Positions 33,395 through 41,944 are shown, numbered from the stretch's first letter. The stretch: DNA of 64,000 nt from Salinigranum halophilum (GCF_007004735.1 NZ_SSNL01000006.1:248001-312000); one strand, 5' to 3'. Notes: a model not told the origin generated them from the sequence alone. A program made the numbers and translations.

Positions 33395-34639
33395 TCAATC
33401 CGACTCTGGTCGTGCCAGACGTGCGCGAAGCGTCTCCTCGCGGCGTTCGAACGACGCTGCTTTCGTTTCGATGTCCTGACTCACTCGCTGAAGGCTCGCC
33501 AGAGCCGCTTGACTCTCGATACCCGTCTGCCCATCGCGCTTCGTCTCTGATTCGGCACGACGTTCGTACGACTGCTTCACCGTCTCTAACGTCGTCTCTG
33601 GATTAAACAGGAGATCGTTGGCTGTCCGGACGTAGCCGTCTAGTGCAGACCCCTCCTTTCCGGTGAAAAAGTGTGTGAGTGCGTACGTTGCACCCGAGTG
33701 CAGTGTCCAGAAGTCGATCTCAAACGGATCTGCTGTGTTGACGTTCGCATCACTCGCTGCCCGCTTCGAGAGATACTCCGGGAAGCCCAAGAGCTCGTAG
33801 AACGACTCCACCGAAAACGGCATCGCGGCGAAGTCGACAGTGAGCTCCTGCGCGTCGACGATGAACTCGTAGAGGTCGTTCGCGACCAGTTCGAGTTGGG
33901 TGAGCGTCTCCCCCCACCACGTTCCGAAGCCGCCGACGTCGCCGACGTGCTTCACTGTCTCGCGGTCGGTCAGCGAGCGAATCGAGTTCGCACACGTCGT
34001 ATCCCGGGCGAAGCCCTCGACGTAGACCGCATGGCCGCCGAAGAAGTCATAGCCCGATGAGAGGCCCATCGTGATCGGGTCGCGGCGGGCCGGGAGTTCG
34101 ACCGACAGCCCATCGAACATGACGTCCATGTGTACCTCGCCGCCACCGCGGTACTGTCGAATCTCACCGAAGACCACGTCACCGAGTGCATGGCTGTCGA
34201 TGGTCGTCTCGCGGAGGACGCGCTCTAAGGGAGCGTACACATCTGAGGGGTTGATCACCGAGTACGATTGAGTAGGGATGTGGAAGAGCGCGTCTTCTGA
34301 GACGGTGTGACCGTCCTCGGTTGCAGGCGAACCCGAGGATGTCGTCCCCCCGTCCGGTTCGAGGTGAGTTGGCCTGTTGTCTTGTTCCTGTTCTCGCGTC
34401 ACCAGCCGAGATGGCTCCACGAGCGCGTTGAATCGTGACGTCTTGACCCACGAGTCAGTGTACGGATTGTGGTAGGCGACCTGCGTTTCGACCGCTCGGG
34501 GGAGGTCTCTGATTGCTTCGGCGAACGAGACGACTGCTGGTTGTTCGACGTCTGTCTGTGCTGCGTACCAGTCTGGAAGCTGTGCGTCCGCGCGTCCGTC
34601 GACGCCCGCGAACACGGTTGTTGTCTCTTTTCGTGGCAT
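33395..34639 (-). CDS. DUF932-family plasmid/virus protein
   Basis: A 414-residue protein. The middle (YSVINPSDVYAPLERVLRETT, GEVHMDVMFDGLSVE, ITMGLSSGYDFFGGHAVYVEG FARDT, CANSIRSL) matches the DUF932/TIGR03299 phage- and plasmid-associated family in haloarchaeal form. A C-terminal helical segment follows. Its function is unknown; members sit on plasmids and viruses and may bind DNA. MPRKETT at 34639 is the preferred start, because a conserved hairpin leader lies directly upstream (34640-34696). Confidence 0.75.
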   Translation of the reverse strand: MPRKETTTVFAGVDGRADAQLPDWYAAQTDVEQPAVVSFAEAIRDLPRAVETQVAYHNPYTDSWVKTSRFNALVEPSRLVTREQEQDNRPTHLEPDGGTTSSGSPATEDGHTVSEDALFHIPTQSYSVINPSDVYAPLERVLRETTIDSHALGDVVFGEIRQYRGGGEVHMDVMFDGLSVELPARRDPITMGLSSGYDFFGGHAVYVEGFARDTTCANSIRSLTDRETVKHVGDVGGFGTWWGETLTQLELVANDLYEFIVDAQELTVDFAAMPFSVESFYELLGFPEYLSKRAASDANVNTADPFEIDFWTLHSGATYALTHFFTGKEGSALDGYVRTANDLLFNPETTLETVKQSYERRAESETKRDGQTGIESQAALASLQRVSQDIETKAASFERREETLRARLARPESD

Positions 34640-34696
34640 TTCTGCTCCACGAGGCACGCTTCTTCGCGCCCCGCACCCTTCAGGGGGCGATAAAAC
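34640..34696 (-). promoter_or_regulatory. Conserved hairpin-forming leader before the DUF932 gene (copy A)
   Basis: Reading the minus strand, a CCCCCT-GAAGGG arm pair is followed by GGGTGCGGGGCGCGAAGA and a CTCGTGGAG segment, ending just before the ATG. The 18-nt core is identical in the leader of the TFB gene (35819-35876), and the two leaders align over nearly 60 nt. It is likely an RNA-level or DNA-level regulatory element of this replicon. Confidence 0.6.
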
Positions 34697-34883
34697 TCGC
34701 TAGACGATCGCCGACACGTTCAGCGGGCGGTAAACGAGAGGTCAAGCGGCGTTTCGTGCGCGAAGTTGTCGTCTTCACGGGGGGTCGCTCTTCGACCTCC
34801 GAGAGCCACTGCTGGACCGTCTCATCCGACGCGTCCACACCGGCCGTGATGTCGACGCGAATCTCAGATCCATCTCGACTCAA
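34680..34883 (-). CDS. Possible 67-residue protein between TFB and DUF932 genes
   Basis: A TTG-started frame overlaps the end of the TFB gene (TTGA) and encodes SRDGSEIRVDITAGVDASDET VQQWLSEVEERPPVK and a basic tail. The first 35 codons look haloarchaeal. Its last few codons run into the conserved leader of the DUF932 gene. No family recognised; may be a small operon protein. Confidence 0.4.
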   Translation of the reverse strand: MSRDGSEIRVDITAGVDASDETVQQWLSEVEERPPVKTTTSRTKRRLTSRLPPAERVGDRLASFIAP

Positions 34884-35818
34884 TCGAGATGCGCTCGAAG
34901 CTCGTCACGCCGTGCTCGAATCGTCGTCGGCGTCGTCCCGGCAATCTCCGCAAGGTCGGTCTGTCGAACCCACTGATTCGACTCGTTCAGCGCGAGATAC
35001 AGACACGCCGCCGCAACACCCGACGGACTCCGGCCGTTCGCGATACCCGATGATTCCGCATACGCTACCAACTCCTCCGCACGCCGCCTCGTCATCGGCG
35101 AGAGCGAACATTCGAGTTCCGAGATGAGTCGAGGCAGGAGTGTTCGTGGCCTAATCAGTGCCGTTTCGAGGCCGAGTTCACTGTTAATCGCTCTGTAGGC
35201 GTTGTTCACCGACGACTCGTCGACGTGTGCGACCCTGACTACCTCGTCGAGGGTTCTCCCGGACCCTGCACAGCGACAGACCGCATAGACACACGCCGCG
35301 GCCATCGCTTCGATCGATCGCCCGACGATGAGATCTGCTGCCATCGCTTCGCGATACAGCGCACTCGCCTGTTCGCGGACGTCCCAGCCGAGGTCGAGCG
35401 CGCTCGTTAGCCGTGCGATTTCGCCACAGGCAAACGAGAGATTCTTTTTTGCTTTTGTCGACCACCGTGCCTGAGTCTGGTGATATCGAAGCCGTCTGAA
35501 CTTCGCTCGCGTCTCACCAGAGAGCGTGTTGCCGTAGCCGTCGCGTTTGTAGCCGATTTCAGTCGAGAGGCCACGGTCGTGCCGAGTCGCTGTCAACGGT
35601 GCACCCGTTCGCTTCGTCTGTTGCTCCTCATCATCGAACAACCGCCCATCTGCGGCGTGGTCGATCCAGTACTCGGTGACGATGAACCCACAGTCGAGAC
35701 AGGAGACTTCACCACCGTCTGTTTCGAGGCACCCGGTACACTCCGGGCACGCCTCGGTCGCAATCGTCTTGCCAGTCTCTTCATCGAAGCCGGTTTCGTA
35801 GGGATTTCCAAGCGACAT
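34880..35818 (-). CDS. tfb: Transcription initiation factor TFB, divergent accessory copy
   Basis: A 312-residue TFIIB homologue. The N-terminal zinc ribbon CPECTGCLETDGGEVSCLDCG, a B-finger region (RTGAPLTATRHDRGLSTEIGY), first cyclin fold (SFACGEIARLTSALDLG ... GRSIEAMAAACVYAVCR) and second (AYAESSGIANGRSPSGVAAACL ... TDLAEIAGTTPTTIRARR) are complete. The ribbon has an unusual Cys spacing (CPECTGC) and a long acidic linker, as in plasmid TFBs. It recruits RNA polymerase to TATA/BRE promoters, probably for a subset of genes. The start MSLGNPY at 35818 follows a conserved leader. Confidence 0.9.
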   Translation of the reverse strand: MSLGNPYETGFDEETGKTIATEACPECTGCLETDGGEVSCLDCGFIVTEYWIDHAADGRLFDDEEQQTKRTGAPLTATRHDRGLSTEIGYKRDGYGNTLSGETRAKFRRLRYHQTQARWSTKAKKNLSFACGEIARLTSALDLGWDVREQASALYREAMAADLIVGRSIEAMAAACVYAVCRCAGSGRTLDEVVRVAHVDESSVNNAYRAINSELGLETALIRPRTLLPRLISELECSLSPMTRRRAEELVAYAESSGIANGRSPSGVAAACLYLALNESNQWVRQTDLAEIAGTTPTTIRARRDELRAHLD

Positions 35819-35876
35819 CAGTTCTCCACGGAGCGCATCTCTTCGCGCCCCGCACCCCTCTGGGGGGAACAAAATC
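35819..35876 (-). promoter_or_regulatory. Conserved hairpin-forming leader before the TFB gene (copy B)
   Basis: On the minus strand this reads CCCCCC-AGA-GGGG, then GGGTGCGGGGCGCGAAGA, then GCGCTCCGTGGAG, ending next to the ATG at 35818. It matches copy A almost throughout, although the genes that follow are unrelated, so the leader itself is what is conserved. Confidence 0.6.
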
Positions 35877-35958
35877 GGCTTGCGGTGACGGACTCGCCAG
35901 TCACGCGTCGGCGGTCGCCGAACGAAGCGACGCTTCCCCTGCACGCCGGTATGGCTTT

Positions 35959-36927
35959 GTGGTGTCACGTACACCCAGCAGTGTGTTCAGACGCGACGGT
36001 CTCTCCGTACTCGCCCTCTCGATACTCCTCTTGCTTGCCGGCTGTACGGCCGGTATCTCGCCGACAACACAGGCGACAGAGTCAACTGGAGCTGGAAGCC
36101 TTGAACAGGGAGTCACTGTCACAGTCATCAAGGTGACCGATGGCGACACGATGGACGTCCGTTTCGCCAACGGGAGCGAGGAGACGATTCGACTGCTCGG
36201 CGTCGACACACCCGAAGTCTACGCGGAGAACAGCCCCAGCGAGTGGGAGGGAGTTCCCGAGACGCAGGCCGGCCGCGACTGGCTCCGACAGTGGGGCGCG
36301 AGAGCCAGCGAGTTCGCGACGAGCGAACTCGACGGCGAGCGTGTCGAGATTCGCGTCGACCCACAGGAAGATCGGCGTGGGGGGTACGGTCGCCTCCTTG
36401 TGTATCTCTCGACAGCCGACACTGAGCGGTCGTTCAACTACCGACTCATCGAGCGCGGCTATGCACGACTGTACGATACACCGTTCACCGAGCGCGATGC
36501 GTTCGTTGCGGCCGAGGCAGACGCACGAGAATCCGGGACCGGCGTGTGGAGCTTTGGCGACGAGATAGAGAGTCAGACAGCATCGAGTATCCAAGACTCC
36601 CCACTCGAACTCGTCGAGGTCAACGCGGACGCCGCAGGTAACGACAACGAAAACCTCGACGATGAGTACCTCGTCTTCGAGAATACTGACCCGGAGCCAC
36701 TCGAGATCTCGGGGTGGACGGTTTCCGATTCAGCAGGGCACACGTACACCGTTCCAGATGGCGTCCGGCTGAAACCGGGTGCACGTATTCGACTCGTCAC
36801 AGGGCCGGGGAGCGATACACAGTCGGCGCTTTACTGGGGCGAAGACCAAGCACTCTGGAACAACGGTGGGGATACAGTGACGGTTCGGACGGCGAATGGT
36901 GAGACGGTTCTGAAGCAAGCCTACTGA
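35959..36927 (+). CDS. Secreted thermonuclease-like lipoprotein with lamin-tail domain
   Basis: A 322-residue lipoprotein. The signal helix SVLALSILLLLAGC ends at a lipobox Cys near residue 28. Residues 50-205 are an SNase (micrococcal nuclease) domain: VTVIKVTDGDTMDVRF, IRLLGVDTPEV (Arg and Asp of the active site), QEDRRGGYGRLLVYL. Residues 215-322 form a lamin-tail domain (DEYLVFENTDPEPLEISGWTV, WNNGGDTVTV). It should degrade nucleic acid outside the cell. GTG 35959 is a likely start; the adjacent GTG is equivalent. Confidence 0.9.
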   Translation: MVSRTPSSVFRRDGLSVLALSILLLLAGCTAGISPTTQATESTGAGSLEQGVTVTVIKVTDGDTMDVRFANGSEETIRLLGVDTPEVYAENSPSEWEGVPETQAGRDWLRQWGARASEFATSELDGERVEIRVDPQEDRRGGYGRLLVYLSTADTERSFNYRLIERGYARLYDTPFTERDAFVAAEADARESGTGVWSFGDEIESQTASSIQDSPLELVEVNADAAGNDNENLDDEYLVFENTDPEPLEISGWTVSDSAGHTYTVPDGVRLKPGARIRLVTGPGSDTQSALYWGEDQALWNNGGDTVTVRTANGETVLKQAY

Positions 36928-36964
36928 AAATGAGACCAAGCGACGCAGTAGCTCTCAGCCACGG

Positions 36965-37360
36965 TCAACCGCGTGACTCTCTATACGTTTCGAGGTCCAG
37001 TCCCTCGATAGCGTGGAAATAGTCGTCTCCGGCAACGAGCGGAACTCCGAGTGAGCGCGCAGTCCCAGCGATGTAGAGATCACTCCTGTTGATTAACTCG
37101 CCCTTAGAACGGAGTTCAGTGCGGATCGCCGCCGCTCCAGCGGCAGTCGTATTCGTGAATGCCACCGGCTCAACCCACTCGTATTTCGACATCGCTTCCT
37201 CCTGTGTCATTTCTTGGGTGATCATCAACCCCCGATAGAGTTCGGAACAGACGATAGTTGACGCGCCAATCTCTTCGGCGTCGTGAGCGGCCAAGTAGGT
37301 GAGTGCGTCCTCGTCTCCTATCGCGTAATCGATAAGAAAAGATGAGTCGACGAGCTTCAC
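36965..37360 (-). CDS. vapC: PIN-domain toxin VapC
   Basis: A 131-residue VapC-type ribonuclease. The four acidic positions are seen in MKLVDSSFLIDY (D5), ICSELYRG-like VCSELYRGL (E40), NRSDLYIAG (D near 96) and VAGDDYF (D near 114). VapC cleaves tRNA or rRNA when released from VapB. The start is GTG at 37360, overlapping the upstream vapB stop by 4 nt. The vapB partner is frameshifted, so expression of this toxin may be low, altered or tolerated. Confidence 0.9.
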   Translation of the reverse strand: MKLVDSSFLIDYAIGDEDALTYLAAHDAEEIGASTIVCSELYRGLMITQEMTQEEAMSKYEWVEPVAFTNTTAAGAAAIRTELRSKGELINRSDLYIAGTARSLGVPLVAGDDYFHAIEGLDLETYRESRG

Positions 37361-37613
37361 GATTCTCCCGAGAGCTGCTCGTCGATGTCGTCGCCGAGTT
37401 CGTCGAGCGAACTGTCAGTATCCTCGAGCCCGCGAGCGACCGCTGCTTCGAGGTCTGCAGCCTCCTCGTCGGTGAGAAAGCGTTGGTCCGCCAATTGGAA
37501 TCAAGTTCGTTGAGGACCCGATCGAGCGTCTCACTGAAACTCTCGTCGCCACGCTTGTGCGCCTTGAGCCATTTGTAGACCTCTTCTTTGATACCAATGT
37601 TCTTCGAGGCTAT
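37357..37613 (-). pseudogene. VapB-type antitoxin, start codon lost and frameshifted
   Basis: The N-terminal half (ASKNIGIKEEVYKWLKAHKRG, ESFSETLDRVLNELDSNW) and the C-terminal half (RFLTDEEAADLEAAVARG ... DEQLSGES, stop at 37357-37359) are clearly one antitoxin but lie in two frames, switching near 37490. The expected initiator in front of ASKNIGI reads ATA, and an in-frame TGA lies a few codons upstream. Two lesions suggest real decay rather than one read error. Confidence 0.75.
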
Positions 37614-37680
37614 TCGTTGTTTGTGTACACATCAATGTTAGTTGCCGGGCTTAATCTATGGGGACGTGTGGCTCGTCGAA

Positions 37681-38145
37681 TCAGAGCCCGTTCTCACCAA
37701 ATCTCTGGAAACACGCCCAGCAGGGGAGCGAATCGAGTTCAGCACAGACACCACAGTCATCGGCCTCAGTCGAAGACGACTCGGAAGTCGCTTCCTCGCG
37801 AGAGCGCGCAGACTGACCTGACACCACCGAGGCGTACCCACCATCGGCGACCACGTTGACTTGTGTGACGACGTCGAGAATCTGCCGGCGCATCGCGACG
37901 GCGACACGGTGTTTACAGGCTCCGTCGAATCGAGCATCAGCTGGACAGGTACACGCGACTGGGACGCCCGCACGAACTGCCACGATGTACTCGTGATTCT
38001 CTGGGTCGGCGTAACTCTCGTTTCGCACCTGAACACCGTCGGGAACAAGCGAGAACTCGAACGCTTCGTACTGGGCACGCTTGCGAACTCGACCGGAGAA
38101 GTCGAGCCGCGCGAGTGGATGCACTGTCGGGTTGTGGTCGGACAT
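37681..38145 (-). CDS. SWIM zinc-finger protein
   Basis: A 154-residue protein with a SWIM finger C-T-C...C-K-H (VACTCPADARFDGACKHRVAV) at about residues 65-85. A C-terminal CGVC...CWAC pair follows, which may bind a second zinc. SWIM domains bind DNA or protein. A start at MSDHNPTV (38145) is preferred over 38331, because a hairpin leader lies between them. It is encoded just downstream of polB in the same direction, as in other haloarchaeal mobile elements. Confidence 0.8.
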   Translation of the reverse strand: MSDHNPTVHPLARLDFSGRVRKRAQYEAFEFSLVPDGVQVRNESYADPENHEYIVAVRAGVPVACTCPADARFDGACKHRVAVAMRRQILDVVTQVNVVADGGYASVVSGQSARSREEATSESSSTEADDCGVCAELDSLPCWACFQRFGENGL

Positions 38146-38226
38146 GAGTGACTCCGCGGAGTCTCCAGAGGGACAGTCCTCGTCGACTGCACCACTCGAA
38201 GCCCCGCGCCCCTGCCGGGGCTGAGA
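38146..38226 (-). promoter_or_regulatory. Hairpin leader before the SWIM gene (copy C, diverged)
   Basis: On the minus strand AGCCCCGGCAGGGGCGCGGGGCT can fold as AGCCCC/GGGGCT, followed by TTCGAG. It resembles copies A and B in the C-run, G-run, GCGGGGC order, but it lies about 54 nt from the start codon and differs downstream, with its own CTCCGCGGAG palindrome near 38150. Confidence 0.45.
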
Positions 38227-38260
38227 AACGCGCTCCGCAGCGATGACCAAGCCAGCCTCC

Positions 38261-40396
38261 TCAGTCGTTCCTGAACGACCGCAGCGTCGTCGCTGTCGTT
38301 CCACTGCAGTAGCCACGAACGCGCCGCTCACGCCACCCGAGCGGAGCGAGGACGCTCACAGCTGCTCGGATCAACAGGGCGTCGTAAAAGTCGGTGTCGT
38401 AGCGCTCGTCGGATTCAGTGGCGAGTCGGACGCGGTCGGCCGTCTCATAATCGTCGTCGACGACGACATACGACAGCGTCTCACCCGGCGAGGTGTCGAG
38501 CCCCAGCTGCTCCGCGCGTTCGAGTGCGGCGACGTTCCGCGTCGCCTGCGTGTACTGGTCGAGTCGCTTCGAGACGCGATTGTCGATCACCAAATCCCTC
38601 GGATTGACGTCACCGCGTCGAAGCCGGCCGCGCCAGTACTGGAGTCGTTCACAGACGGCCTCTGGGTCGCGATGGGCGTCGAGTGTCTCGATGAGGTCAC
38701 GCTGTGCTTCGGCAACGAAGGGAGGTGTACTCCGCTGTCGGCACTCGGTCCCTCGGTACTTGTACTCGTCTCGACCGCGAACACGACCAAAATACTTCGT
38801 CAGCGCACCTGCCTCGCTGTCTCGCATCGGGCAAAAGGCGATCCAGTCGTACGCATCTTCGTACTCGAGGCGAATCTCGGTCGTCTCCGTGAGGTCAGCA
38901 CAGAGTTCGGTGAGTGGTGTTTGTGGCTCTCCTTCCCTCGGCGTCACCCACAGACTGTCGACGATACCGTGAACGATCTCCCAGCCGCTCTCCTCTAAGA
39001 CGTCCTTCGCGTCGAGCAAAATCTCACGGGCGAATGCGTTGATCGCTTCGTGACATTCGATACGGCCGAACTTCGCGTTCGAGAAGCCCTGATACCCGAA
39101 ACAGGAGACGAGAATCCACTTTAGCGCGTCTGACTGTCCCTCTAATCGGCGAATACACTCTGGGTCGACCGCCTCCGATAATTCAGCCTTGATCTCATCA
39201 CGGTCGGAGACGATCGGTTCGAGCACGTCGGGGAGAAACCCGGGCTCGTCGCAGATGCTGTAGTCGAGGCCAGGCACGTCCGAGCAGTCGTGACAGTCAC
39301 AGCGAACCGTCTCGGGGCTGATGTTCCGCGTGATGATGATGTTCGGATAGAGGCTCGAGAAGTCGAGTTCGTGGACGTCTTCATGCAGGCCGACGTTCGG
39401 CGCGAAAGTGTACCCCCCGCGGTCGGCCTCGTGGAGTTGCCGCATGGTTTTGAACCGCTCCGGACGCCACGACTTCCACTGCACCAAGACGTCTCTCGCG
39501 TGGGCCTCGCGAATCTGGATCGCCGTGAGGACGTTTCCGATCGAGGCCCACGCGAGTTCCTGCAGCGGCTTTCGCGAGCGTGCCACGAGGTCGAGACAGC
39601 CGTCGAGATTCGTCTCGTCGAAGAAGAACGTGTTCGCGCGATTCACGAGGACTCGTCCAGGAAGGTCATACCGAGCAGGCGAGTGCCCGACACGACCGTA
39701 AGTCGTATACGTCGATTTTCCTGCTAACTCTGTCCAGCCGGGCTCTCGTCCGAGTGCAAAGTCCGTGTCCTCACACTCTTCCGCCAGTTCGAACAGGGTT
39801 GGAACGAGTTCGGCCGTATCGACGATGAGGACGTCCGGGTCGCGTTCTGCAAGGGCCGCGGTGACGGCTGCGAGCAACTCGGTCGGCGAGCCAGTATGAG
39901 TCGTCCCATCGATTTCGATTGCTTCGAGTGGCGGGGTCGAGATATCCACGAGGTCCACACCGAGCGAAAGCGTCGAGAGCGTCGACGGCGGTGTCGGGTC
40001 GAGGTTGTTCTCGAGACAGTAGCGAAACTGTGGCGAGAAGTCGACGTTGAAACAGCGGTACGTCCCGGGTGTCTCCCAGGTGTGGATCTGACGTGCGACG
40101 CGGCCGGCCGCGTGGGGTGGCCCGTCGAGGTCGACGGCGAGGACTGTCTCTAGACTCCTCCGCCAACTCGGTCGGCGCTCGACCTCCGAAATGGTATCCA
40201 CGAACGGGAGCCTCTGGAGCCGCTCGGCAGTCTCTACGCGACCGGGAGCCGCTGAGTCACAAATACTGACGTACAGCCGAGGGCGATACGACTCGTCTTC
40301 GATCCATCTCGTCTGTGTCCCGTCCGTCTGCCAGATGGTGACGGTGCCATCTTCGTCGAACTCGAATTTGAACGGCACGAGCGATGAAGTCGACAT
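38261..40396 (-). CDS. polB: Family B DNA polymerase, plasmid/element type
   Basis: A 711-residue PolB. Motif A is DFSSLYPNIII near residue 345, motif B is LKWILVSCFGYQGFSNAKFG near 430, and motif C reads VHGIVDSLWV near 480 instead of the usual YGDTDS: the second Asp is kept, the first is not. The N-terminal exonuclease region retains a fold (IVDTAELVPTLFELAEECED) but I see no clear catalytic set. It may be a replication or repair polymerase of the element; proofreading is doubtful. It is preceded 4 nt upstream by the 92-residue gene. Confidence 0.9.
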   Translation of the reverse strand: MSTSSLVPFKFEFDEDGTVTIWQTDGTQTRWIEDESYRPRLYVSICDSAAPGRVETAERLQRLPFVDTISEVERRPSWRRSLETVLAVDLDGPPHAAGRVARQIHTWETPGTYRCFNVDFSPQFRYCLENNLDPTPPSTLSTLSLGVDLVDISTPPLEAIEIDGTTHTGSPTELLAAVTAALAERDPDVLIVDTAELVPTLFELAEECEDTDFALGREPGWTELAGKSTYTTYGRVGHSPARYDLPGRVLVNRANTFFFDETNLDGCLDLVARSRKPLQELAWASIGNVLTAIQIREAHARDVLVQWKSWRPERFKTMRQLHEADRGGYTFAPNVGLHEDVHELDFSSLYPNIIITRNISPETVRCDCHDCSDVPGLDYSICDEPGFLPDVLEPIVSDRDEIKAELSEAVDPECIRRLEGQSDALKWILVSCFGYQGFSNAKFGRIECHEAINAFAREILLDAKDVLEESGWEIVHGIVDSLWVTPREGEPQTPLTELCADLTETTEIRLEYEDAYDWIAFCPMRDSEAGALTKYFGRVRGRDEYKYRGTECRQRSTPPFVAEAQRDLIETLDAHRDPEAVCERLQYWRGRLRRGDVNPRDLVIDNRVSKRLDQYTQATRNVAALERAEQLGLDTSPGETLSYVVVDDDYETADRVRLATESDERYDTDFYDALLIRAAVSVLAPLGWRERRVRGYCSGTTATTLRSFRND

Positions 40397-40399
40397 GGG

Positions 40400-40678
40400 T
40401 CAGGCTCCGTTCGGTGGCTCACCTGAGGACTCGCCTTCGCCGAGACGCTGCTCCAGTTCACAGAGCCGGCGTTCGTGTTCGAGGAGGATTGAAACAAGGA
40501 GTGGGAGTTCCTCAAGCTGAGGATTCAGATAACCACCCGCAGCGGCGTGGGCTCGAGCGTGCTCGAAGAGGCGATCGAAGTGTGGCTGGTCGTCACGACG
40601 AAGCGCTCGTCGGTATGGTTGCCACTGGTCTTCGAGGCCGCGAATCGAATCCCGGTAGGTCGGATTAGTCCGCCCCAT
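40400..40678 (-). CDS. Small conserved haloarchaeal protein upstream of polB (DUF8156-type)
   Basis: A 92-residue helical protein (MGRTNPTYRDSIRGLEDQWQ, HFDRLFEHARAHAAAGGYLN, LLVSILLEHERRLCELEQRL). It overlaps the RecA-like gene by 14 nt and ends 4 nt before polB, the conserved order in related elements. It may be a polymerase accessory subunit; nothing in it proves this. Start at 40678 was chosen by codon quality. Confidence 0.75.
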   Translation of the reverse strand: MGRTNPTYRDSIRGLEDQWQPYRRALRRDDQPHFDRLFEHARAHAAAGGYLNPQLEELPLLVSILLEHERRLCELEQRLGEGESSGEPPNGA

Positions 40679-41447
40679 CAACCGACACCTCCCGAGACAG
40701 TGATGACGCCCTGGTGAACGACGGCGACGCTGGGACTGCTGCTGTCGATGGCGTCGTCCCCTCTTCCATTGCCTCGAAGCGTACCGAGAGGATCTCAGCC
40801 CAGTACGACAGCGTCGTCTGGAAGCCTCCCTCGACCGGATAGACGAGCGTCTCGAACTTTTCATTCCCCCCACGCTCGCCGACGAAGCGCGGGCCGAAGC
40901 GAGTGAGCTCACACTCGAGGACAGAGTCGGCCGCCTCCACAAGGGCCGCGCTCAACGGTGCGGTCGTCTCACGCGTCATCAGTATCGGAATTTCCCGCTC
41001 GTGTGCGAGTTCCTGAAGCACCCGGACGTTGGCCTCGACAAGCTCGTGTGCGACACCGAACCGGATGTCCGGACTCCGATAGTGGAACTCGAGTTCGGGA
41101 ACGACGACGAGCGAGGTCTGAGTGTCGACGACCTCGTGTAGTTGTGAGACGAGCGTCCGGTGTTGATACGGCGTGAACGCCCGTGCAACGTGGATCCGGT
41201 CGAGGAGACGCATACTCGGAACGAGCCGGGTGAGTGTACTCGTCGTCGCCATGCCGTTGCTGTCGACCCATATGGCCGTACTGCCGGTCGGTCCCTGCGT
41301 GAGGACGTGGTTGATTACCAGCGACTGAATCGTTCCGACGGCCCGTTCGTCGACGTCGATGAGGTGGAGCCCCGGGTCGAGTGAGGGCAAGGTCGGGGTC
41401 GTTCCCTGTTCGTCAGTGCGAGCCGGTGTGTTCGGTCGATGTCTCAT
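40665..41447 (-). CDS. RecA/RadB-fold protein lacking a clear Walker A
   Basis: A 260-residue protein that looks like a RadB-type core: LHLIDVDERAVGTIQSLVINH, IWVDSNGMATTSTLTRLV, RIHVARAFTPYQHRTLVSQL, then a Walker-B-like SLVVVPELEFHY. The P-loop position has no GxxxxGKT/S, so ATP hydrolysis is unlikely. It heads a minus-strand run with the 92-residue gene and polB. Likely a replication or recombination accessory factor (inference). Confidence 0.65.
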   Translation of the reverse strand: MRHRPNTPARTDEQGTTPTLPSLDPGLHLIDVDERAVGTIQSLVINHVLTQGPTGSTAIWVDSNGMATTSTLTRLVPSMRLLDRIHVARAFTPYQHRTLVSQLHEVVDTQTSLVVVPELEFHYRSPDIRFGVAHELVEANVRVLQELAHEREIPILMTRETTAPLSAALVEAADSVLECELTRFGPRFVGERGGNEKFETLVYPVEGGFQTTLSYWAEILSVRFEAMEEGTTPSTAAVPASPSFTRASSLSREVSVDGAD

Positions 41448-41622
41448 ACCACCCTATGCAGCCACCAGCGAATTAACCGCGAGCGGGTCGTTTCCGAAAG
41501 TTCCGGCGACCGGGCAGCAAGAGTTTCCAGCGATCACTGACGGCTAGTTACCGAGAGTCAACATCAAAGCCCCATCAGATAGGACCGATGCACGTCGCGT
41601 TGAGGGAGTACGGTGGAGTACT

Positions 41623-41772
41623 TCACTCGTCTCGCCGTGCGACGATGATGCCAGCGGCGAACAGGACGACTCCGAGTCCAATCAAGCCGACAGTCGCGAT
41701 CTGACCGGACAACAGAAATCCCGCAACGACCAGCACAGAGGCGACGGCATGCAATACGGCGGTTTGGTTCAC
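41623..41772 (-). CDS. 49-residue membrane protein
   Basis: GTG at 41772 opens a frame of two hydrophobic segments (AVLHAVASVLVVAGFLLSG and VGLIGLGVVLFAAGIIV) with a short charged tail ARRDE. The upstream extension to 41961 has no haloarchaeal character. The flanking 41448-41622 and 41773-41944 intervals hold no gene; 41485-41535 has GTTTCC-type short motifs that may be origin-like. Confidence 0.6.
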   Translation of the reverse strand: MNQTAVLHAVASVLVVAGFLLSGQIATVGLIGLGVVLFAAGIIVARRDE

Positions 41773-41944
41773 ACGCTGACCAGGGAAAGCTCGTACAAAA
41801 ACACCCGGAAATGGGTGGCCACTACCTGGCCGCAGAGGACACCCTTCTCCAGCACGGCCGTAAGAAGTCTCCGTATCTGAAACCGTCAGGAGAGCTGAAT
41901 GCAGGCTGGCAACGAACCCGTTCGAGCACTGACCCGACACCGCC

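Noticed and set aside
38243-38998. 251-codon plus-strand frame inside polB
   Set aside because: It is antisense to the conserved polymerase C-terminus; long antisense frames are expected at high GC.
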